From positions 186,001-250,000 of the forward strand of contig CAVQCO010000003.1 of the NCBI GenBank assembly GCA_963711065.1: DNA of 64,000 bases, given 5' to 3'. Origin of the DNA: Bog-473 sp963711065. Its GTDB lineage: Bacteria; Actinomycetota; Acidimicrobiia; Acidimicrobiales; RAAP-2. Positions within the stretch are counted from its first letter, which is position 1. Each line of letters starts with the position of its first letter. Positions 60,682-64,000 of this stretch are shown here, one piece after another. The translations under genes and the position numbers were made by a program. A model generated the notes under the pieces. That model was not told the DNA's origin and made no database searches. It saw only the letters and a program-made list of their open reading frames with translations.

Positions 60682-61023
60682 ATGCGTTTCCTGGGATACA
60701 CCCTTGCCAGCGAGTCGGAGCTCCCGACCGAGCCCCCGCCGCCCGAGCTGTACGAGAAGATGGGCGCGTTCGTCGAGGAGGCCGTCAACGCCGGCGTCAT
60801 CGTCGCCACGGGCGGCATCGCCCCGACCTCGGAGGGCGCCAAGATCACCCTCAAGGACGGCGAATTCACGGTGGTCGACGGGCCCTTCGCCGAGGCCAAG
60901 GAGCTCGTGGGCGGCTGGGCGCTCATGGAGTGTCGCGACAAGGACGAGGCGATCGAGTGGTCGAAGCGCTTCGTCAGCGTGCTGGGCGAGGGCGAAGTGC
61001 GGATCCGGCCGGTGTTCAGCTGA
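60682..61023 (+). CDS. YCII/DGPF domain protein
   Basis: A 113-residue YCII-related (dimeric alpha/beta-barrel) protein. The DGPF motif VVDGPFAEAKELVGG near residue 70 gives the family name. Partner of the ECF42 sigma factor, with which it almost always occurs; its role in signalling is unknown. ATG at 60682. The sigma gene follows 43 bases later. Confidence 0.95.
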   Translation: MRFLGYTLASESELPTEPPPPELYEKMGAFVEEAVNAGVIVATGGIAPTSEGAKITLKDGEFTVVDGPFAEAKELVGGWALMECRDKDEAIEWSKRFVSVLGEGEVRIRPVFS

Positions 61024-61066
61024 GCGGAGCGACGCCCATGACGAGGGCGGTGGTTGAATCGGTGGC

Positions 61067-62464
61067 GTGCCGGCCACCGATTCGACCGCCGCAATCGAGA
61101 CCGTCTACCGGATGGAGTTCCCCCGGGTCGTCGCCGCGCTGGCGTCGTTCGTCGGTGACATCGGCCTGGCGGAGGAGCTGGCCCAGGACGCACTGGTCGA
61201 CGCGCTGCGCCAGTGGCCCCGTGACGGCACGCCGCACAATCCCGGCGCCTGGCTCACGACCGTGGGCAAGCGCAAGGCGGTCGACCTGTTCCGCCGCAAC
61301 CGCACGCTGGAGGCGAAGTACGCCCAGCTGAGCCGCGAGCTGCAGGCCGCGGTGCCCGGGCACGGCGAGGGAGGCAGCGAGATCGACCCGGAGTCGCCGG
61401 AGGACATCTCCGACGAACGCCTGCGCCTGATCTTCGTGGCCTGCCACCCGGTGCTCGCGGTCCCGGCCCGGGTGGCGCTCACGCTGCGGCTCGTCGGCGG
61501 CCTCACGGTGCCCGAGATCGCCCGGGCCTACGTCGTGCCCGAGCCGACCATCGCCCAGCGCATCGTGCGGGCCAAGAAGTCGATCGCCCGGGCCGCCGTC
61601 CCCTTCGAGGTGCCCACGGGTGAGGATCGCGCCGCACGCCTCGGTGCGGTGCTCGAAGTCGTCTACCTCATCTACAACGAGGGCTACTCGGCCACGTCGG
61701 GCGAGGACTGGCTCCGGCCCGAGCTGTGCGCCGAGGCGCTCCGGCTGGGCCGCGTGCTCGCCGCTCTCGCTCCGGACGAGCCCGAGGTGCACGGGCTGGT
61801 GGCGCTCATGGAGTTCCAGTCGTCGCGCCTGCGCGCCCGCACCGGGCCGTCGGGTGCTCCCGTGCTGCTGCTCGACCAGGACCGGCGCCAGTGGGACCGC
61901 CTCCACATCAACCGGGGCGAAGCGGCGCTGGCGCGGGCGGACGCGCTCGGCGGGTCGTCGGGTCCCTACGCCCTCCAGGCCGCCATCGCCGCCTGCCACG
62001 CCCACGCCTTCCGGCCCCAGGACACGGACTGGGACGAGCTCGTGCGCCTCTACAGCGCGCTGGCCCGCACCGCGCCGTCTCCCATCGTCGAGCTCAACCG
62101 GGCGGTGGCCATCTCCCGGGCCGCCGGCCCCGGCGCGGCACTCCCCCTGGTCGACCAGCTGATGGAGACGGGGACCCTCGAGCGCTACCACCTCCTCTAC
62201 AGCGTGCGCGGCGACCTCCTCGACCGCCTCGGCCGCCACGCCGAGGCGGCGCTCGAGTTCGAGCGGGCGGCGAAGCTGGCGACGAACGCCCAGGAGCGAA
62301 TGCTGTCCCACGACCGGGCCCAGGTTGCCCGCGCCCGCGCCCGCGTGCACGAAGGCGCCGGCACCGTGGACGCGCCCCCGGTCGACGCGGACCGGGCCGG
62401 CTTGAGGCCCGTCCACTCCCACCACGGCTTCAGCAGCAGCCGCGCCGGGGGCAGGGTGCCGTAG
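61067..62464 (+). CDS. ECF42-family RNA polymerase sigma factor with C-terminal TPR-like extension
   Basis: A 465-residue ECF sigma factor. Region 2 (FPRVVAALASFVGDIGLAEELAQDALVDALRQW, near 18-50) and region 4 (TLRLVGGLTVPEIARAYVVPEPTIAQRIVRAKKSI, near 143-177) are canonical. The long C-terminal DUF6596/TPR-like domain (about 190-420) is the ECF42 hallmark and is required for activity in known members. The last 40 residues are atypical and run over the opposite gene, suggesting the native stop was lost at a junction. GTG at 61067. Confidence 0.92.
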   Translation: MPATDSTAAIETVYRMEFPRVVAALASFVGDIGLAEELAQDALVDALRQWPRDGTPHNPGAWLTTVGKRKAVDLFRRNRTLEAKYAQLSRELQAAVPGHGEGGSEIDPESPEDISDERLRLIFVACHPVLAVPARVALTLRLVGGLTVPEIARAYVVPEPTIAQRIVRAKKSIARAAVPFEVPTGEDRAARLGAVLEVVYLIYNEGYSATSGEDWLRPELCAEALRLGRVLAALAPDEPEVHGLVALMEFQSSRLRARTGPSGAPVLLLDQDRRQWDRLHINRGEAALARADALGGSSGPYALQAAIAACHAHAFRPQDTDWDELVRLYSALARTAPSPIVELNRAVAISRAAGPGAALPLVDQLMETGTLERYHLLYSVRGDLLDRLGRHAEAALEFERAAKLATNAQERMLSHDRAQVARARARVHEGAGTVDAPPVDADRAGLRPVHSHHGFSSSRAGGRVP

Positions 62465-63822
62465 ACGAGGACGGCCTGGCCGCGGCGCAGGCAGCGCAGG
62501 TCCTCGGGTGGCAGCAGCCGGCGCGGTCCCGTCGTCGACGTCGTGGACCGCCGGCCGGCGGGGTCGCGGGTCACCGAGGGGTGGGTGACCTCCTCGTCAC
62601 CCACGAGCCGGCTGGCGTACTCGAGGGTGTCGGGGTCGGCGATGCCGGGCAGGAACAGCTTGGCCCGATGGTTGTTGAGCACCGTGGCCGCCCGGGCGCC
62701 GTAGCGTCCGCGCACCTGGGCCAGGTCCTGCCAGACCGTCACGATCTGGATCCCGTGCGACGCGCAGGTCGCGGCCAGGCCGTCGAGCTCGGGGAGGGGG
62801 GCGATGTGCGCGGCCTCGTCGAGGACGACCAGCAACGGAGGGTCGATCGGGCGGCCCGATCTCGTGGCGGACGCGAAGGCACAGGTGAGCACCTGCTGGG
62901 TCAACGCGGTGAAGTAGCCCCGCAGGCGGCGCTGGTCGTGGGCCGGCGCGCACAGGTACACGGTGTGGGACCCGCCGAGCAGCAGCTGCGGCTCGAACGA
63001 CGACGGTGGAGCCGGCCCCGGCGGGGCATGGGCGAACGGCGCCAACACCGTCTCCGCCGTCGTGTAGACGGAGCTGCGGGTGCGCTCGTCGCGGCACCAG
63101 GTGGCCTGCGCCGCCCGGAGCGCCTCGGGCGGCGCCGCGCACTTCGAGGATGCCGGCGACCTCGCCGACCTCCTGCATGTCGACCCAGCGGACCACGTCG
63201 GCCATCGTGCGGCCGTCCAGCGCCGCCGCCAGGAGCAACGGGGCCAGCAGCTTGGTCGCCGTGGCGTACCAGAACTCGCCGTCGGCCGTCGTCCCGTCAG
63301 CCTTGGCGGCGTCGCACAGGTCCGCGGCGACCCGGGAGGCCACCGGCCACTCGGTGCAGCCGGCCAGCGGCGTCCACTCGTCGGCCGGGGCCCCGCTACT
63401 TCCGGTCGGATCGATGCACCACACCCGGCCCCGGCGGGCTCGAGGTCCCCGGGTGTCGCGGAGCAGGTCGCTCTTGACGCTGGCGGCCAGCACCGGGCCG
63501 GGCCACAAGAGGATCGCCGGCACGGCGAGGCTCGTCGTCTTGCCGCTCTGCGTCGGGCCGACCACCACCAACGACTGGGCCGGCTCGGCGGCGAGCCGCG
63601 CGCGCCGCACGCCCGGGACCGCGCCGAGCTGCAGGCGTCCCGGCGGAGGGACGTCCCCCTTGACCAGCAGCGGGCGGAGCTCGCGCCGCCTGGCCCAGCG
63701 GGCGCCCCGGCGTCGGGCCGCCGCGACGCTGCGGCCGGCCACATCGCGCCGCGGGACGAGACCCCGGCCACCAGCGCGCCGCCGAGCACCACGGGCACGA
63801 CCACGGCCGCGATGCCGGCCAC
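62197..63822 (-). pseudogene. VirD4/TraG-like type IV coupling ATPase, frame-disrupted
   Basis: A membrane ATPase of conjugation systems split over two frames. GTG at 63822 opens with a membrane segment (MAGIAAVVVPVVLGGALVAG). The Walker A part (VVVGPTQSGKTTSLAVP, near 63550) to about GILEVR (63150) lies in a second frame. The text then returns to the first frame (EALRAAQATWCRDERTRSS) through Walker B LLVVLDEAAHIAPL near 62810 to LLLKPWWEW near 62430. So one or two frameshifts are present. Its normal stop is missing and the frame runs 268 bases into the sigma gene. Degraded mobile-element gene, or sequence errors in GC-rich runs. Confidence 0.72.
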
Positions 63823-63825
63823 CCG

Positions 63826-64000
63826 CTAGCCCGCGGTCATGGCGGCGTCGGTGTCGACGATGCGCCGTTCCGTCGCACTGAGCCGGTGTTGAACCAGGAA
63901 GGACCGCTGGCCGACCTTCCACAGGGCGATGCCGCGCCGCAGCTGCGGCAGCAGGTCCGTCTCGGTGGCGGACAGGGACAGGAGCTCCGCCGCCGCCTCC
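63826..64000 (-). CDS. VirB4/TraC-like ATPase, C-terminal fragment (runs off window)
   Basis: The last 57 residues of a protein extending beyond the window. LSATETDLLPQLRRGIALWKVGQRS and LVQHRLSATERRIVDTDAAMTAG match the C-terminus of the VirB4-like ATPases that precede TraG-like genes in actinobacterial conjugative elements. The TAG stop lies four bases before the coupling-protein GTG, consistent with an operon. Confidence 0.6.
   Translation of the reverse strand, partial: EAAAELLSLSATETDLLPQLRRGIALWKVGQRSFLVQHRLSATERRIVDTDAAMTAG

Overview
The window is GC-rich, densely coding DNA from a high-GC actinobacterium. Family content points to Acidimicrobiia or a close relative: a secreted protein with GYWLVASDGG-type repeats, F420/flavin LLM oxidoreductases, a mycofactocin-type SDR, a DUF222-HNH protein, many CaiB CoA-transferases and paired acyl-CoA dehydrogenases. 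This assignment rests on gene content only. No rRNA, tRNA or CRISPR array was seen. No gene-free stretch exceeds about 250 bases; the longest are 22650-22869, 60448-60681 (an ECF-type promoter), 56913-57103 and 52023-52186, and apart from the sites listed I see nothing in them.

Layout. 0-2.3 kb: a DUF7064-like protein and a DUF222-HNH protein. 2.3-6.8 kb (minus): a Drr-type ABC exporter operon followed by a P450. 6.8-19.9 kb: CoA-thioester catabolic genes in divergent pairs (hydrolase / thiolase-hydrolase-ligase-LLM; enoyl-CoA hydratase / SDR-hydrolase-TesB; LLM / fused FadE34-like dehydrogenase). 20-25.3 kb: an unrelated insert of a secreted beta-helix protein, an NTF2-like protein and an APC permease. 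25.4-45.4 kb: a double CaiB transferase, enoyl-CoA hydratases, a MaoC-like dehydratase, acyl-CoA dehydrogenases, an amidohydrolase, a tandem GntR/FCD regulator, a DUF2889 - thiolase-like - DUF35 - TetR operon, a ligase - dehydrogenase pair - MBL operon, and another CaiB gene. 45.4-60.4 kb: a frameshifted CaiB gene, an amidohydrolase - ALDH - SDR - SDR - P450 operon, a second thiolase-like/DUF35 pair, a P450cam-like P450, a CaiB gene, an isochorismatase-fold protein and an ALDH. 60.6-62.4 kb: an ECF42-type sigma factor with its DGPF/YCII partner. 62.2-64 kb: damaged conjugation-type genes (VirD4/TraG-like, VirB4-like).

How it fits together. P450s, SDRs and aldehyde dehydrogenases would oxidise a hydrophobic substrate to an acid. 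Ligases and CaiB transferases would make CoA esters. Dehydrogenases, hydratases, an SDR, a thiolase and thiolase-like/DUF35 aldolase-type pairs would shorten them. The set resembles steroid or terpenoid side-chain catabolism, but no ring-degradation (kstD, kshAB, hsa) or mce genes are present, so the substrate is open.

The most striking signal is an AT-rich 18-bp element, consensus WWWAGAGTRTACYAWWWW. I found eleven clear copies between 6.7 and 57 kb, all intergenic and mostly between divergent catabolic genes. One lies upstream of the tandem GntR/FCD regulator, which is the best candidate for its binding protein. I read this as a previously undescribed regulon.
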